Of a DNA stretch of 64,000 nt, positions 1-8,912 are shown piece by piece; position 1 is the stretch's first letter, and each line of letters starts with the position of its first letter. Both the position numbers and the translations under genes were made by a program. The DNA lies in assembly GCA_902558885.1 (NCBI GenBank), contig CACEFQ010000003.1, positions 1 through 64,000 on the forward strand. The letters run 5' to 3'. Source of the DNA: an uncultured SAR116 cluster alpha proteobacterium (GTDB lineage: Bacteria; Pseudomonadota; Alphaproteobacteria; Puniceispirillales; Marisalimonadaceae). The notes beneath the pieces are model-generated. The model searched no databases. It worked only from the letters and a program-made list of their open reading frames with translations, and was not told the origin of the DNA.

Positions 1-1
1 G

Positions 2-982
2 TATGTGAGTAGAGTTATTGCGCTACAGGCTGGAATGCACAAAGCATCTGCTGCATTGACTGTAAATCGACTTTGTGGCTCTGGGCTTCAGGCAATTGTT
101 AGTGCCTCTCAAATTCTCATGCTAGGAGATGCTTCAGTTGCAATAGCAGGAGGTGTAGAAGTTATGTCAAATGGTGCACATATTGTTCAAGGGTTTCGGT
201 GGGGGTCAAGAATGGGTGATGGACAAGTTCATGATATGATGTTAGGTGCACTTCATGATCCTTTTGGTCATGGACATATGGGCATAACCGCAGAGAATAT
301 TTCTAGTAGATATCAAATTAGTAGAGAAATGCAGGATGAATTTGCGTTAACTAGTCAAAAAAGGGCTCATAATGCCATCGAAAATAGTGTTTTTAAGGAT
401 CAAATCCTGCCTATTGAAATAAAAACAAGAAAGGGGATTGAGATTTTTGAAATAGACGAGCATCCAAAACCAGAAACTAGTATGGAAACATTAACAGGAC
501 TCAGAACTGCTTTTAAAAAAGATGGTGTAGTAACAGCTGGTAATGCTTCAGGAATTAATGATGGAGCTTCTGCTTTAGTACTAGCTAATGAAGAAAAAGC
601 AAAAAAGGGTAAGCCGTTAGCAAGAATAGTTTCATACGGGTTTGGTGGTGTTGATCCTGATGAAATGGGTATGGGGCCGGTACCTGCATCAAAAATGGCA
701 TTAAATAAAGCTCAATTAACTGTTTCAGATTTAGATTTAATTGAATCTAATGAGGCTTTTGCAGCTCAAGCATGTGCCGTTAATAAACAATTGGGTCTTA
801 ATCCTGAGATAGTTAATGTTAATGGAGGAGCTATTGCATTAGGTCATCCTGTGGGTGCAACTGGTGCAATTATTATGACAAAACTTGTATATGAATTAAG
901 GAAACGTAAAGGAAAATATGGTCTTGCTACTATGTGTATTGGTGGAGGACAAGGAATAGCAGTAATTATCGAAGCTTTATAA
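2..982 (+). CDS. Thiolase (acetyl-CoA acetyltransferase), 5' end outside window
   Basis: Thiolase that condenses two acetyl-CoA or cleaves 3-ketoacyl-CoA in the cytoplasm. The reading frame is already open at base 2, and the ORF-track start at base 5 is a GTG inside the conserved N-terminal domain, so the real start lies upstream. By comparison with AtoB-type enzymes roughly 65 residues are missing. Visible catalytic features, numbered from the track start, are the acyl-accepting Cys24 in LCGSGLQA, His281 in GAIALGHPVGATGA and the second Cys311 in CIGGGQG. A rhodanese gene follows after 6 bp, probably in the same transcript. Biosynthetic versus degradative role cannot be decided from sequence alone; nearby CoA-ester genes favour acid catabolism. 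Confidence 0.93.
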   Translation, partial: YVSRVIALQAGMHKASAALTVNRLCGSGLQAIVSASQILMLGDASVAIAGGVEVMSNGAHIVQGFRWGSRMGDGQVHDMMLGALHDPFGHGHMGITAENISSRYQISREMQDEFALTSQKRAHNAIENSVFKDQILPIEIKTRKGIEIFEIDEHPKPETSMETLTGLRTAFKKDGVVTAGNASGINDGASALVLANEEKAKKGKPLARIVSYGFGGVDPDEMGMGPVPASKMALNKAQLTVSDLDLIESNEAFAAQACAVNKQLGLNPEIVNVNGGAIALGHPVGATGAIIMTKLVYELRKRKGKYGLATMCIGGGQGIAVIIEAL

Positions 983-988
983 AACAAA

Positions 989-1288
989 ATGTCTTTCAAT
1001 CGAATATCAATTAAAGATGCAAAGGATCTATTATCAAAAGACGATCTAATCTTAATTGATATAAGAGATTACAATTCGTTCAAGAATGGGCATATTGATA
1101 ATGCCATTCATGTTGAAGATTTAAATATTAAAAACTTTCTTAAAGAAAAAGATAAGAACGATGCAATTTTAATTTACTGTTATCATGGCAACTCAAGTCA
1201 ATCAGCTGCCAATTTTTTTAGTCAACATGGTTTCAAAAATATATTTAGTATGGATGAGGGATATGAGGGTTGGCTTAAAGAAAATTAG
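989..1288 (+). CDS. glpE: GlpE-type single-domain rhodanese
   Basis: Small thiosulfate sulfurtransferase of 99 residues, the usual GlpE length. The N-terminal part has the rhodanese signature LILIDIRD, and the persulfide-carrying Cys64 sits in YCYHGNSS, almost identical to the GlpE active-site loop. It transfers sulfane sulfur from thiosulfate to cyanide or a thiol acceptor in the cytoplasm. It lies 6 bp behind the thiolase on the same strand. Its stop codon lies within the frame-restored 3' end of the convergent MaoC gene. The gene symbol rests on the active-site loop and length; another one-domain rhodanese is possible. Confidence 0.85.
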   Translation: MSFNRISIKDAKDLLSKDDLILIDIRDYNSFKNGHIDNAIHVEDLNIKNFLKEKDKNDAILIYCYHGNSSQSAANFFSQHGFKNIFSMDEGYEGWLKEN

Positions 1289-1738
1289 GATTTTGTTTTT
1301 AGCATCTGATTAGCTATCCATGTCATAACAATATCATTTTTCTGATTTGTCACAGTATGCTTTAGTCTTGCTGTACCTCTTCTAGGATTTTTTGCTGATT
1401 TTTTTTGCTTCTAGAACTTCGATTTTTGTTTTTAAAACATCACCTGGATACACAGGTTTAGTCCATCTTAGCTCGTCAATTCCCCAAGCACCCATACTTG
1501 TTCCATCATAAACACCAGTTTTGAAAATTTGGGTAAATGATTTACCTAGTGTCATAAATCCACTAGATGTTAACTGACCAAATGGACCATTATTAGCTGC
1601 TTCTTCGTCTAAGTGGAAAGATTGTGGGTCGTATTTTGAGGCAAAGTCAATTATCTCTTCTTTAGTTATAAGAGTGAGATCAGATTCAAAAATTAATCCA
1701 ACCTCAAAATCTTCAAAATATTTTGGTTTAAGTTTCAT
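1285..1738 (-). pseudogene. MaoC-like acyl dehydratase with apparent frameshift
   Basis: Hot-dog fold enoyl-CoA hydratase/dehydratase of the MaoC family. The open frame (1382-1738, 118 aa) carries the hydratase motif DFASKYDPQSFHLD with Asp37 and His42, but stops too early. Removing one base from the A8 run (T8 on the + strand, 1399-1406) restores the frame through PRRGTARLKHTVTNQKN to a stop at 1285-1287 and gives a 150-residue protein, the normal MaoC length. The restored tail (VTNQ, VMTWIANQM) looks like the last strands of the fold. This could be a sequencing or assembly error, a real recent mutation, or slippage at the homopolymer. It is the last gene of the operon that starts near 10.9 kb and would complete a hydratase plus dehydrogenase pair with the next gene upstream. 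Confidence 0.8.
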
Positions 1739-1760
1739 CTAAGAATTAACCAAGATTTTT

Positions 1761-2510
1761 TTATCTTGGAGCCAAACGAACTGAACCATCAAGCCTTATA
1801 GTTTCACCGTTTAATAATACATTAGTTACAATGCTCTCTACTAACATCGCGTACTCCAGAGGTGTTCCTAAACGCTTAGGAAATACGGTAGTAGCAATTA
1901 AGCTTTTTTGAACTTCATCACTCATACCTGCAAGCATGGCAGTTGCAAACAACCCTGGTGCAATAGTATTTACCCTTATACCATTTGATGCAAGTTCACG
2001 GGCAATAGGTAAAGTCATCCCAACAATACCACCTTTTGAAGCAGAATATGCTGCTTGTCCTACCTGACCATCATAAGCTGCGACTGAAGCTGTGTTAATG
2101 ACAACCCCTTTTTCACCTTCTTTATCAGGTTCATTGGCTTGCATTTTGTCAGCGCATAATCTAAGCATATTAAAGCTTCCTATTAAGTTAACTTTAAGTA
2201 CCTTTTCAAATAATCCTAAATCATGCATTCCTCTACTAGATACAACTTTAGCTCCAACTGCAATGCCTGCACAATTTACTAAGCAATTTATACCATTAAA
2301 ACCATCAATGGCATTTTTCATCTCTTCTTCGTTAGAAACATCTCCAACAACGTATTTACAATTTATCTCATCAGCAACCTTCTTTAGTCCATCAGCATTT
2401 AAGTCAATCAGTAATACCTCTGCTCCTTTATTTTTTAGGTATCTAGCAGTTCCTTCACCAAGACCACTTCCTGCACCTGTAATAACAGCTTTAACATTTT
2501 CTATTTTCAT
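1761..2510 (-). CDS. Short-chain dehydrogenase, 3-hydroxyacyl-CoA dehydrogenase type 2-like
   Basis: NAD(P)-dependent SDR enzyme of 249 residues. The Rossmann motif TGAGSGLG is at residues 11-18, the NAG element appears as NCAG, and the catalytic Ser and Tyr-Lys are in NTASVAAYDG and YSASKGG. The overall pattern, including VFPKRLGTPLEYA near the C terminus, resembles the HSD10 / 3-hydroxy-2-methylbutyryl-CoA dehydrogenase group, which oxidises 3-hydroxyacyl-CoA to 3-ketoacyl-CoA. It sits between a PaaK-like CoA ligase (3 bp away) and the MaoC hydratase, so a beta-oxidation-type role is likely. The exact acyl chain is not known. Confidence 0.85.
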   Translation of the reverse strand: MKIENVKAVITGAGSGLGEGTARYLKNKGAEVLLIDLNADGLKKVADEINCKYVVGDVSNEEEMKNAIDGFNGINCLVNCAGIAVGAKVVSSRGMHDLGLFEKVLKVNLIGSFNMLRLCADKMQANEPDKEGEKGVVINTASVAAYDGQVGQAAYSASKGGIVGMTLPIARELASNGIRVNTIAPGLFATAMLAGMSDEVQKSLIATTVFPKRLGTPLEYAMLVESIVTNVLLNGETIRLDGSVRLAPR

Positions 2511-2513
2511 TTT

Positions 2514-3758
2514 TTACTCTCCAAAATCACGTATATCATCTATCACTTTACCATCATTTGGTAAACTTTTTATGGGGACTATTTTAGCATTGCCTCTTAA
2601 ATTTATAACATTTTTTATTTCGTCAGATATCTTTTTTTGCAATGATAATATCTGTTCTGTATCTGCAACCTCAGCCTCGACTTTCAACAGTAATTCATCC
2701 TTATCATTTGATCTACTAACAATCATTCTGGCAGAGCCATTAATTTTTAAATTTTCTAAAATTTTATTAACTTGCGACGGTTGAACAAACATACCTCTAA
2801 CTTTTGTCGTTTGGTCTGCTCTACCCATCCAACCTTTTATCCTTTTATTAGTTCTACCAGTTGAGCTACTTCCTTCTAATATTGCTGAAAGATCACCTGT
2901 AGCAAATCTGATTATAGGTAACTCATAATTATTTAATACAGTTACGACAACTTCTCCTACTTCACCGTCATTTAAAGGTTTCCCAGTGCCCGGTTTAACG
3001 ATCTCTAAAATTACATTTTCATCTATAACCATTCCATCATTCTCTGTTGCTTCATAAGCAACAAGTCCTAAATCTGCTGTTCCATAGCATTGTCTAACAT
3101 GAATATTTCTCTCTCTAAAATTTTGAGCAACTGCAGGAAAAAGAGGTCCTCCAGTTACCATAGCTTTTGTCAACTTTGAAAGTGATATATTTTTTTCGTC
3201 AGCTTTTTCTAGAATAATTTTCAAAAAATCTGGAACACCTACATATGCAGTTGTGCCAATATCTTTCATTACTTCGAGTTGTAAATCAGTATTTTCTCCA
3301 CCTGCTGGAAAAACTGTACATTTTAAAATTTTTGCTGCTTCTTCAAACATAGCGCCGGCAGGAGTAAAATGATAAGAAAAACAGTTTTGTACAATATCAC
3401 CATAACAAAAACCAGCAGCATGCAATGCTCTCGAAAACCTCCACCAATCTTTTGAGTGACCATCTAAGTCATATATTGGTCCTGGAGACCTATATATATG
3501 AGCAAAATCCTTAATTTCAGAAACATTTAATTCTGCAAATGGTGGAAAATCAGATTGCTTTTGAATTAAATCTGATTTTCTCAACAAAGGTATTGAGGCT
3601 AAATCTTCTAAATTCTCAAGAGGGTTATTAACTCTTAATGATTGATTTTTATTATCTTTAGCTGTTTTAATTAGATTATTTAATTTTTCTAAATGATCTT
3701 TATTTCTTTCATCAGTTGAACGCGTTTCTAGATCATCAAAAAATTTATTTTTTGTCAT
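2514..3758 (-). CDS. PaaK-like adenylate-forming CoA ligase
   Basis: Adenylate-forming enzyme of 414 residues in the phenylacetate-CoA ligase group, which activates a carboxylic acid with ATP and CoA. The start of the adenylation domain contains YRSPGPIYD; GGPLFPAVAQ, YGTADLGLVAYE and the hinge-region ATGDLSAILEG follow; the last 100 residues look like the AMP-binding C-terminal domain. Classic PaaK enzymes are about 430 residues, so length fits. It follows livF by 6 bp. The substrate is probably the acid imported by the adjoining transporter or a product of it. Phenylacetate itself is not supported, because no paa oxygenase genes are in the window. Confidence 0.8.
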   Translation of the reverse strand: MTKNKFFDDLETRSTDERNKDHLEKLNNLIKTAKDNKNQSLRVNNPLENLEDLASIPLLRKSDLIQKQSDFPPFAELNVSEIKDFAHIYRSPGPIYDLDGHSKDWWRFSRALHAAGFCYGDIVQNCFSYHFTPAGAMFEEAAKILKCTVFPAGGENTDLQLEVMKDIGTTAYVGVPDFLKIILEKADEKNISLSKLTKAMVTGGPLFPAVAQNFRERNIHVRQCYGTADLGLVAYEATENDGMVIDENVILEIVKPGTGKPLNDGEVGEVVVTVLNNYELPIIRFATGDLSAILEGSSSTGRTNKRIKGWMGRADQTTKVRGMFVQPSQVNKILENLKINGSARMIVSRSNDKDELLLKVEAEVADTEQILSLQKKISDEIKNVINLRGNAKIVPIKSLPNDGKVIDDIRDFGE

Positions 3759-3764
3759 TTAATC

Positions 3765-4604
3765 TTATAACCATCTTTTACGTCTTCGATATTGTTTTAC
3801 ATCCTTAAAAGATTGTCTTCCTTCACCTGAAATTCCAAGATAGAATTCTTTTACATCCTCATTATCTCTCATAGACTCAGCTGTACCTTCCATAACTACA
3901 CGGCCATTTTCAAGGATATATGCATATTCTGCATATTGAAGAGCTATATTTGTATTCTGTTCAGCTAGTAATATCGTTACACCTTCTTTTCTGTTTATCT
4001 CAGCAACAATCTCAAAGATTTGTTTAACTAATTGAGGTGCAAGACCCATTGATGGTTCATCTAGCAATATCATAGTAGGATGAGCCATTAAAGCTCTACC
4101 AATTGCTATCATTTGTTGTTCACCACCTGAGGTGTAACCAGCTAATGATGTTCTTCTGTCACGAAGTCTTGGAAAGTAATTATACACCCTTTCTAAGTCT
4201 TCTTTAACTTCTTTATTATTACTTCTAGTATAAGCACCAGTAAGAAGATTTTCTTCAACAGTTAAATGTTCAAAGCAATGTCTTCCTTCCATTACTTGAA
4301 TTACACCCTTTTTTACTAATTGAGCAGGGTCAAGATCATGTATATATTCGTTACTATAGGTAACGGAACCTTTAGTAACTTCACCTCTTTCTGATGCAAG
4401 CAAATTTGAAATTGATTTTAATGTAGTACTTTTTCCAGCACCATTTCCACCAAGTAAGGCAGTAATGCCTCCTTTTTTAACCTTCAGGCTTACGCCTTTT
4501 AAAACAAGGATAACATGACTGTAAACAACTTCTATGTTGTTTACGACTAAAACATCTTCAGAAATATTTGATTTTTTATTTTTACTTACTTTAATGTCAT
4601 CCAT
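3765..4604 (-). CDS. Liv-type ABC transporter ATPase (LivF-like)
   Basis: Cytoplasmic ATP-binding subunit of a branched-chain-amino-acid type importer. Walker A is GGNGAGKS, the signature is TSGGEQQ and Walker B is MILLDEP. The 279-residue protein carries about 20 extra N-terminal residues (MDDIKVSKNKKSNISEDV) and a basic C-terminal tail (YRRRKRW) compared with usual LivF. The start is preceded by AGGAAA on the minus strand. It is separated from the binding-protein gene by a short gap containing a stem-loop. LivF, LivG, LivH, LivM and LivK homologues are all present in this operon. Confidence 0.92.
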   Translation of the reverse strand: MDDIKVSKNKKSNISEDVLVVNNIEVVYSHVILVLKGVSLKVKKGGITALLGGNGAGKSTTLKSISNLLASERGEVTKGSVTYSNEYIHDLDPAQLVKKGVIQVMEGRHCFEHLTVEENLLTGAYTRSNNKEVKEDLERVYNYFPRLRDRRTSLAGYTSGGEQQMIAIGRALMAHPTMILLDEPSMGLAPQLVKQIFEIVAEINRKEGVTILLAEQNTNIALQYAEYAYILENGRVVMEGTAESMRDNEDVKEFYLGISGEGRQSFKDVKQYRRRKRWL

Positions 4605-4624
4605 TTTATTTTCCTATGTGTAAA

Positions 4625-4648
4625 GAGAGCCTAAATAAATAGGCTCTC
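4625..4648 (-). promoter_or_regulatory. Intercistronic stem-loop after livK-like gene
   Basis: Perfect 9-bp inverted repeat GAGAGCCTA / TAGGCTCTC with a 6-base loop, lying between the binding-protein gene stop and the livF-like start. The base of the stem is followed on the minus strand only by TTTACAC, so it lacks a proper U-tract and is a poor intrinsic terminator. A role in 3' mRNA protection or partial attenuation, raising binding protein over membrane subunits, is inferred. Similar hairpins occur in the three other importer operons of this window. Confidence 0.75.
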
Positions 4649-4660
4649 AATTTAATTTTT

Positions 4661-5956
4661 TTAACCACAACGCTCAGTAATTTTTTGCTCAGCAGCATAT
4701 TTTGATGAATCTTCTGCAATTAGTTTTTGAACTACAGACGAGTCTCCATACATATACTCTGTAATCATATTCCACTTTTTGGCTTTAGCGTCCCACTGTT
4801 GAACAGCAGCTAGTCCACTACCACCATGATTCTCACATGTGATTTTGAATGGAGGAGCAAAGTCTTTAAAACCTAGCTCTTCTAACCTTTTTGCACTTAA
4901 GTTAACATTTTCAAAACCATCTCTGTACATAGCAGGAGTGATTTTTGATGTGCCATGAATTTTTTGTGCAACTGTGGCCGCTTCAACCTGAACCATTGCT
5001 TGAAACAATCCTCTGTTATAAAGCACTGTTCCAAAGTGAGATCCATCACCAGATGCTTCACCTTTGTCATGAACATATTTCTTAATGTCTGCATGTACTT
5101 GATAGTTAGTACCAGGTGCATTAAAAGTCAGAGACTTATAGCCATGTGCTCCTTGACCTGCTGGTAAAACGTCATTTTCAGAACCTGACCACCAAATTCC
5201 AATAAATTTATCCATAGGAAACTTGATAGATGCTGCAGATTTAATTGCAACCTGGTTCATAACTCCCCAGCCCCACATTAGAACATTATCAGGTCGAGCT
5301 TTACGTATTTTTAACCAAGTAGCTTTTTGCTCTTGTCCCGGATGGTCAACAGGTAATAGCATCAATTTAAAACCATGTTTTTTACTTAGTTCTTGTAGTG
5401 TTCTAATTGGCTCTTTACCGTATGCTGAGTTATGGTACACAAGTGCAATTTTCTTACCCTTAATATTACCAAAATTATTTTTAAGTATGTGTCTAACGGC
5501 TATTGAAGCACCATCCCAGTATGTAACTGGAGCATTAAATACCCACTTAAAAACTTTACCGTTAGCTGCAGAAGTTCTTCCATATCCAGTTGAATAAACT
5601 GTAACACCATCAGCTGTAGCTTTAGGAATTAATTGGTAAGTAATACCAGTAGACATTGGCTGGAATACCATGGCATCTTTTTTGTTTTTTTCATAACACT
5701 CTACACCAACTTGTGTTTTGTATCCTGTCTCACATTCTGGGTGTAAAATTTTCTCGCCGCCAATTCCACCATCTCTGGCATTGATCATTTTGTAATAATC
5801 TACAAAACCATCTGCGTTTGGAATACCATTAGGTGCATAAGCTCCTGTTCGGTAAACCAACATAGGAAATTTTAAATCTGCAATAGCCATTTCTACATAA
5901 CTAGAAACAGCAATAACAGAAGCTGTCATTCCTATTAAAAGTTGTTTTATTCTCAT
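4661..5956 (-). CDS. Liv-type ABC transporter periplasmic binding protein
   Basis: Type I periplasmic binding protein that captures the substrate for the adjoining LivHM permease. The track ORF begins at 5980, but the ATG at 5956 is preceded at the right distance by GAGGAGGA, and starting there gives a typical signal peptide (MRIKQLLIGMTASVIAVSS...EMAIA) followed by the mature start DLKFPML. Length is 431 residues with the RTGAYAPNG ligand-site start of the family. The ligand is unlikely to be leucine in view of the two CoA ligases in the operon; aromatic or aliphatic acids are plausible. The two cysteines near YKTQVGVECYEK may form a disulfide. Confidence 0.9.
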   Translation of the reverse strand: MRIKQLLIGMTASVIAVSSYVEMAIADLKFPMLVYRTGAYAPNGIPNADGFVDYYKMINARDGGIGGEKILHPECETGYKTQVGVECYEKNKKDAMVFQPMSTGITYQLIPKATADGVTVYSTGYGRTSAANGKVFKWVFNAPVTYWDGASIAVRHILKNNFGNIKGKKIALVYHNSAYGKEPIRTLQELSKKHGFKLMLLPVDHPGQEQKATWLKIRKARPDNVLMWGWGVMNQVAIKSAASIKFPMDKFIGIWWSGSENDVLPAGQGAHGYKSLTFNAPGTNYQVHADIKKYVHDKGEASGDGSHFGTVLYNRGLFQAMVQVEAATVAQKIHGTSKITPAMYRDGFENVNLSAKRLEELGFKDFAPPFKITCENHGGSGLAAVQQWDAKAKKWNMITEYMYGDSSVVQKLIAEDSSKYAAEQKITERCG

Positions 5957-6003
5957 TAGATCCTCCTCTTGAGAAAACATTAAAGTTATCTACTAAATTA
6001 AAT

Positions 6004-7083
6004 TTAGTAGGGGAAAGGCCATCTTCTTAATTTTTCTTTTGCGATGGACCAAAGTCTTGCAAGGCCATGTGGCTCTACAATTAAAAATACAATCATTAAC
6101 AATCCCCAGATTGTTATCTCAAAATGTTTAGCTGTAACAGCTGATAGACCAACCATATCAACCATTAAAAATTTCAGACCAATTGGTAATGTAACAATGA
6201 ACGCAGCTCCGAGAAAAGAGCCTAACATTGACCCTAACCCTCCAATGATAATCATAAATAAAACTGGAAATGAAATTGTCATAATATCAAAAGACTCTGT
6301 TACCTCAATTGCACCTAGAAACACAGCGAAATACAAAGCACCAGCAACACCAATATAAAACGAGCTAATTGCAAACGCAGAAAGTTTTGTTTTGAGTGGA
6401 GGTACACCTATAATTTCAGCTGCGATATCCATATCTCTTATAGCCATCCAAGAACGACCTATTTTACTTCTTATTAAATTTTTGGCTGCAAAACTTAATA
6501 AAACAACCAAAACTAAACAGAACAAATAAGTTGCATAAGGAGGCGCAGTAGCACCTGTCACTGGAACACTAAACATTGTTCTCTCTGAAACAGTAATTTG
6601 ACCAGTATCAGAGTAGTTATAAAACCATGGAACCTTGTTAAAAAGCCAAACTAGAAAAAATTGAGAGGCTAACGTGGCAACTGCTAGATAAAAACCTTTA
6701 ATTCGTAAAGATGGAAGACCAAATAAAATACCAACAGCAGCTGTTATAAGCCCTGAAATAAGTACAATAATCATAATATTCATATCAGGAAAAGAAGTCA
6801 TAATTTTATAAGTAGAAAAGGCTCCAACTGCCATAAAACCGCCAGTTCCTAATGAAACCTGACCACAATATCCGGTTAAAATATTTAATCCTATTGCAGC
6901 TAGTGAAAATATCAAAAAAGGAACTAAGATAGCTTTTTCCCAGTAACTATTAATTACAAAAGGTATTATTAAAAAAGCAACAAACATAAGTATACTAAAA
7001 GCAATTTTATCCTGTAAAAGGGGAAAAATAGCGTGGTCTGATTTATATGAAGATTTGTACTGACCAGTTTCTTTGTAAATCAT
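6004..7083 (-). CDS. Liv-type ABC permease (LivM-like)
   Basis: Inner-membrane permease of 359 residues with many hydrophobic segments. The family hallmark GYCGQVSLGTGGFMAVGA is at about residues 71-88, and the EAA-like loop IRDMDIAAEIIGVPPLKTKLSAFA is in the second half. The start is supported by GAGAGGG upstream on the minus strand. It is five bases downstream of the LivH-like gene, and both pair to form the transmembrane channel. The C terminus ends in a basic stretch (KEKLRRWPFPY). Confidence 0.93.
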   Translation of the reverse strand: MIYKETGQYKSSYKSDHAIFPLLQDKIAFSILMFVAFLIIPFVINSYWEKAILVPFLIFSLAAIGLNILTGYCGQVSLGTGGFMAVGAFSTYKIMTSFPDMNIMIIVLISGLITAAVGILFGLPSLRIKGFYLAVATLASQFFLVWLFNKVPWFYNYSDTGQITVSERTMFSVPVTGATAPPYATYLFCLVLVVLLSFAAKNLIRSKIGRSWMAIRDMDIAAEIIGVPPLKTKLSAFAISSFYIGVAGALYFAVFLGAIEVTESFDIMTISFPVLFMIIIGGLGSMLGSFLGAAFIVTLPIGLKFLMVDMVGLSAVTAKHFEITIWGLLMIVFLIVEPHGLARLWSIAKEKLRRWPFPY

Positions 7084-7088
7084 AGAAT

Positions 7089-8093
7089 TTAAACCCTCTC
7101 GATAATTTTATCGCCAAATAAACCTTGTGGACGAAATAATAAAAAGACCAATGCCATCACATAGGCAAACCAATTTTCAAGTGCTCCTATTTCAAAAAAT
7201 CCACCGATGTAAATTTCTGCTAATTTTTCACCCACACCGATTAATAATCCTCCAATTATCGCTCCAGGTATAGAAGTAAAGCCTCCTAATATAAGAACAG
7301 GAAGAGCTTTTAATGCAATTAATGATAAAGAAAACTGAACACCTGACTCAGTTCCCCACATAATACCAGCCACCATTGCAATAAAACCAGAAATAGCCCA
7401 AACAAGTATCCAAATACTTCTTAGTGAAATTCCAACTGAAAGTGCAGCTTGATGATCGTCAGCAACAGCTCTTAATGCTCTACCGGTTTTTGTATATTGT
7501 GAAAAAAGAGCTAAGGTAATAACTAAAAATACTGCAATTACTGTTGCCCAAACGTTAAGAACATCTATGTACATTCCATAATAATCACTACCTTCAGCAG
7601 CAAGACCAATTGTAGCTTCTTCTAACCAAATTGATCCTCCACTTGGTATACCTACATCTAATACTTTAACATCAGATCCCCACATTAAATCACCAACACC
7701 TTCGAGCGCAAAAGCTAAACCGATAGTAGCCATAAATAATATTATGGGATCTTGATTAACAAGATGTTTTAAAACTAGTCGTTCTATAATCCACGCAAGA
7801 GCAATCATAGTTATCATCGTCAATAAGATTGCAAGAAAATTTGGCATCGAAGCATACCAATTATGATAATTAGTTCCAAAAAGTTCGTTTATTAGATGTG
7901 CAAATGGAACTTGGCCGGTTTGGTATCCAACTAGAGTAAGTGCAGCAAAAAGAGCAAAAACACCTTGGGCAAAGTTAAATACTCCAGATGCTTTAAAAAT
8001 TAAAACAAAGCCAAGAGCTACAAGCGAATACATCACTCCCGACATTAATCCATTCAAAACTGTTTCAATAAAATTAAGTAATTCTACACTCAT
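7089..8093 (-). CDS. Liv-type ABC permease (LivH-like)
   Basis: Inner-membrane permease of 334 residues. The N terminus has the LivH pattern LNGLMSGVMYSLVALGFVLIF followed by FNFAQG. An EAA-type loop (GRALRAVADDHQAALSVGI) couples to the ATPase, and the C-terminal FRPQGLFG is typical. It has a longer periplasmic insertion (around VPFAHLINELFGTNYHNWY) than E. coli LivH, which is common in Liv systems for non-amino-acid substrates. It sits between the LivG-like and LivM-like genes in one operon. Confidence 0.93.
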   Translation of the reverse strand: MSVELLNFIETVLNGLMSGVMYSLVALGFVLIFKASGVFNFAQGVFALFAALTLVGYQTGQVPFAHLINELFGTNYHNWYASMPNFLAILLTMITMIALAWIIERLVLKHLVNQDPIILFMATIGLAFALEGVGDLMWGSDVKVLDVGIPSGGSIWLEEATIGLAAEGSDYYGMYIDVLNVWATVIAVFLVITLALFSQYTKTGRALRAVADDHQAALSVGISLRSIWILVWAISGFIAMVAGIMWGTESGVQFSLSLIALKALPVLILGGFTSIPGAIIGGLLIGVGEKLAEIYIGGFFEIGALENWFAYVMALVFLLFRPQGLFGDKIIERV

Positions 8094-8108
8094 AAAATAA
8101 TTTCCTTA

Positions 8109-8912
8109 CTAATCATCAGACACACCTAGATATGCATCAATAACTGCTTTATTGTTTCTAATTTCTTTAGGTAATCCAGATCCAATTTTTTTGCCATAGT
8201 CCAATACTACTATTCTATCTGAAATATCCATCACGACACCCATATCGTGTTCTATTAAAACTATTGTTGTCTTCAATTCATTATTAACTGTGAGAACAAA
8301 TCTACTCATGTCTTGCTTTTCTTCTACATTCATACCTGCCATAGGTTCATCTAGTAAAAGTATTTCTGGTTCCATTGCCAATGCACGACCAAGTTCCACT
8401 CTCTTTTGTAAACCATATGGGAGTGATCCAACAGGTGTACGTCTAATTGATTGAAGGTCTAAAAAATCAATAACTCTTTCAACTCTTTCGCGATGTTCTT
8501 CTTCTTCTTTTGCCACCGGGCCAAGATATAGTGCTTGCATGAGAAAATTTTGTTTTTGTTTTAACAATCTCCCGGTCATAAGATTATCTAATGTACTCAT
8601 TCCTTTAAACAATGCTATATTCTGAAATGTTCTGGCAATACCACTTTTTGCTGCTAATTCAGGTTCCATTTCATTTCTGTCGGTGCCAGCAAAATTTATT
8701 GTACCACTTGTAGGTTTATAAAACCCATTTATGACATTTAGCATTGAAGATTTACCTGCTCCATTAGGTCCTATTATTGCAAAAACCTCACCTTTTTTTA
8801 CTTCAAAGGAGACGTCTGTTAGAGCTTTTACACCCCCAAAAGCTAAGCTAATGTTTTTAAGCTCAATTGCAGTCTTGCCATAAGGTATTTTTTTTAAATC
8901 TTCTAAACTCAT
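8109..8912 (-). CDS. Liv-type ABC transporter ATPase (LivG-like)
   Basis: Second ATP-binding subunit, 267 residues. Walker A is GPNGAGKS, Walker B is LLLDEPMAG, and the H-loop is IEHDMGVVMDIS. The ABC signature is degenerate (LPYGLQKR instead of LSGGQ), as often seen in LivG proteins. Its start codon abuts the stop codon of the acyl-CoA ligase gene, so translation is probably coupled. It forms the ATPase heterodimer with the LivF-like protein encoded four genes downstream. Confidence 0.93.
   Translation of the reverse strand: MSLEDLKKIPYGKTAIELKNISLAFGGVKALTDVSFEVKKGEVFAIIGPNGAGKSSMLNVINGFYKPTSGTINFAGTDRNEMEPELAAKSGIARTFQNIALFKGMSTLDNLMTGRLLKQKQNFLMQALYLGPVAKEEEEHRERVERVIDFLDLQSIRRTPVGSLPYGLQKRVELGRALAMEPEILLLDEPMAGMNVEEKQDMSRFVLTVNNELKTTIVLIEHDMGVVMDISDRIVVLDYGKKIGSGLPKEIRNNKAVIDAYLGVSDD

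Noticed and set aside
2092-2784. A 230-codon plus-strand ORF opposite the SDR and PaaK-like genes
   Set aside because: Antisense shadow of two well-supported genes; composition is low-complexity Ser/Pro/Phe-rich and it crosses the gene boundary.
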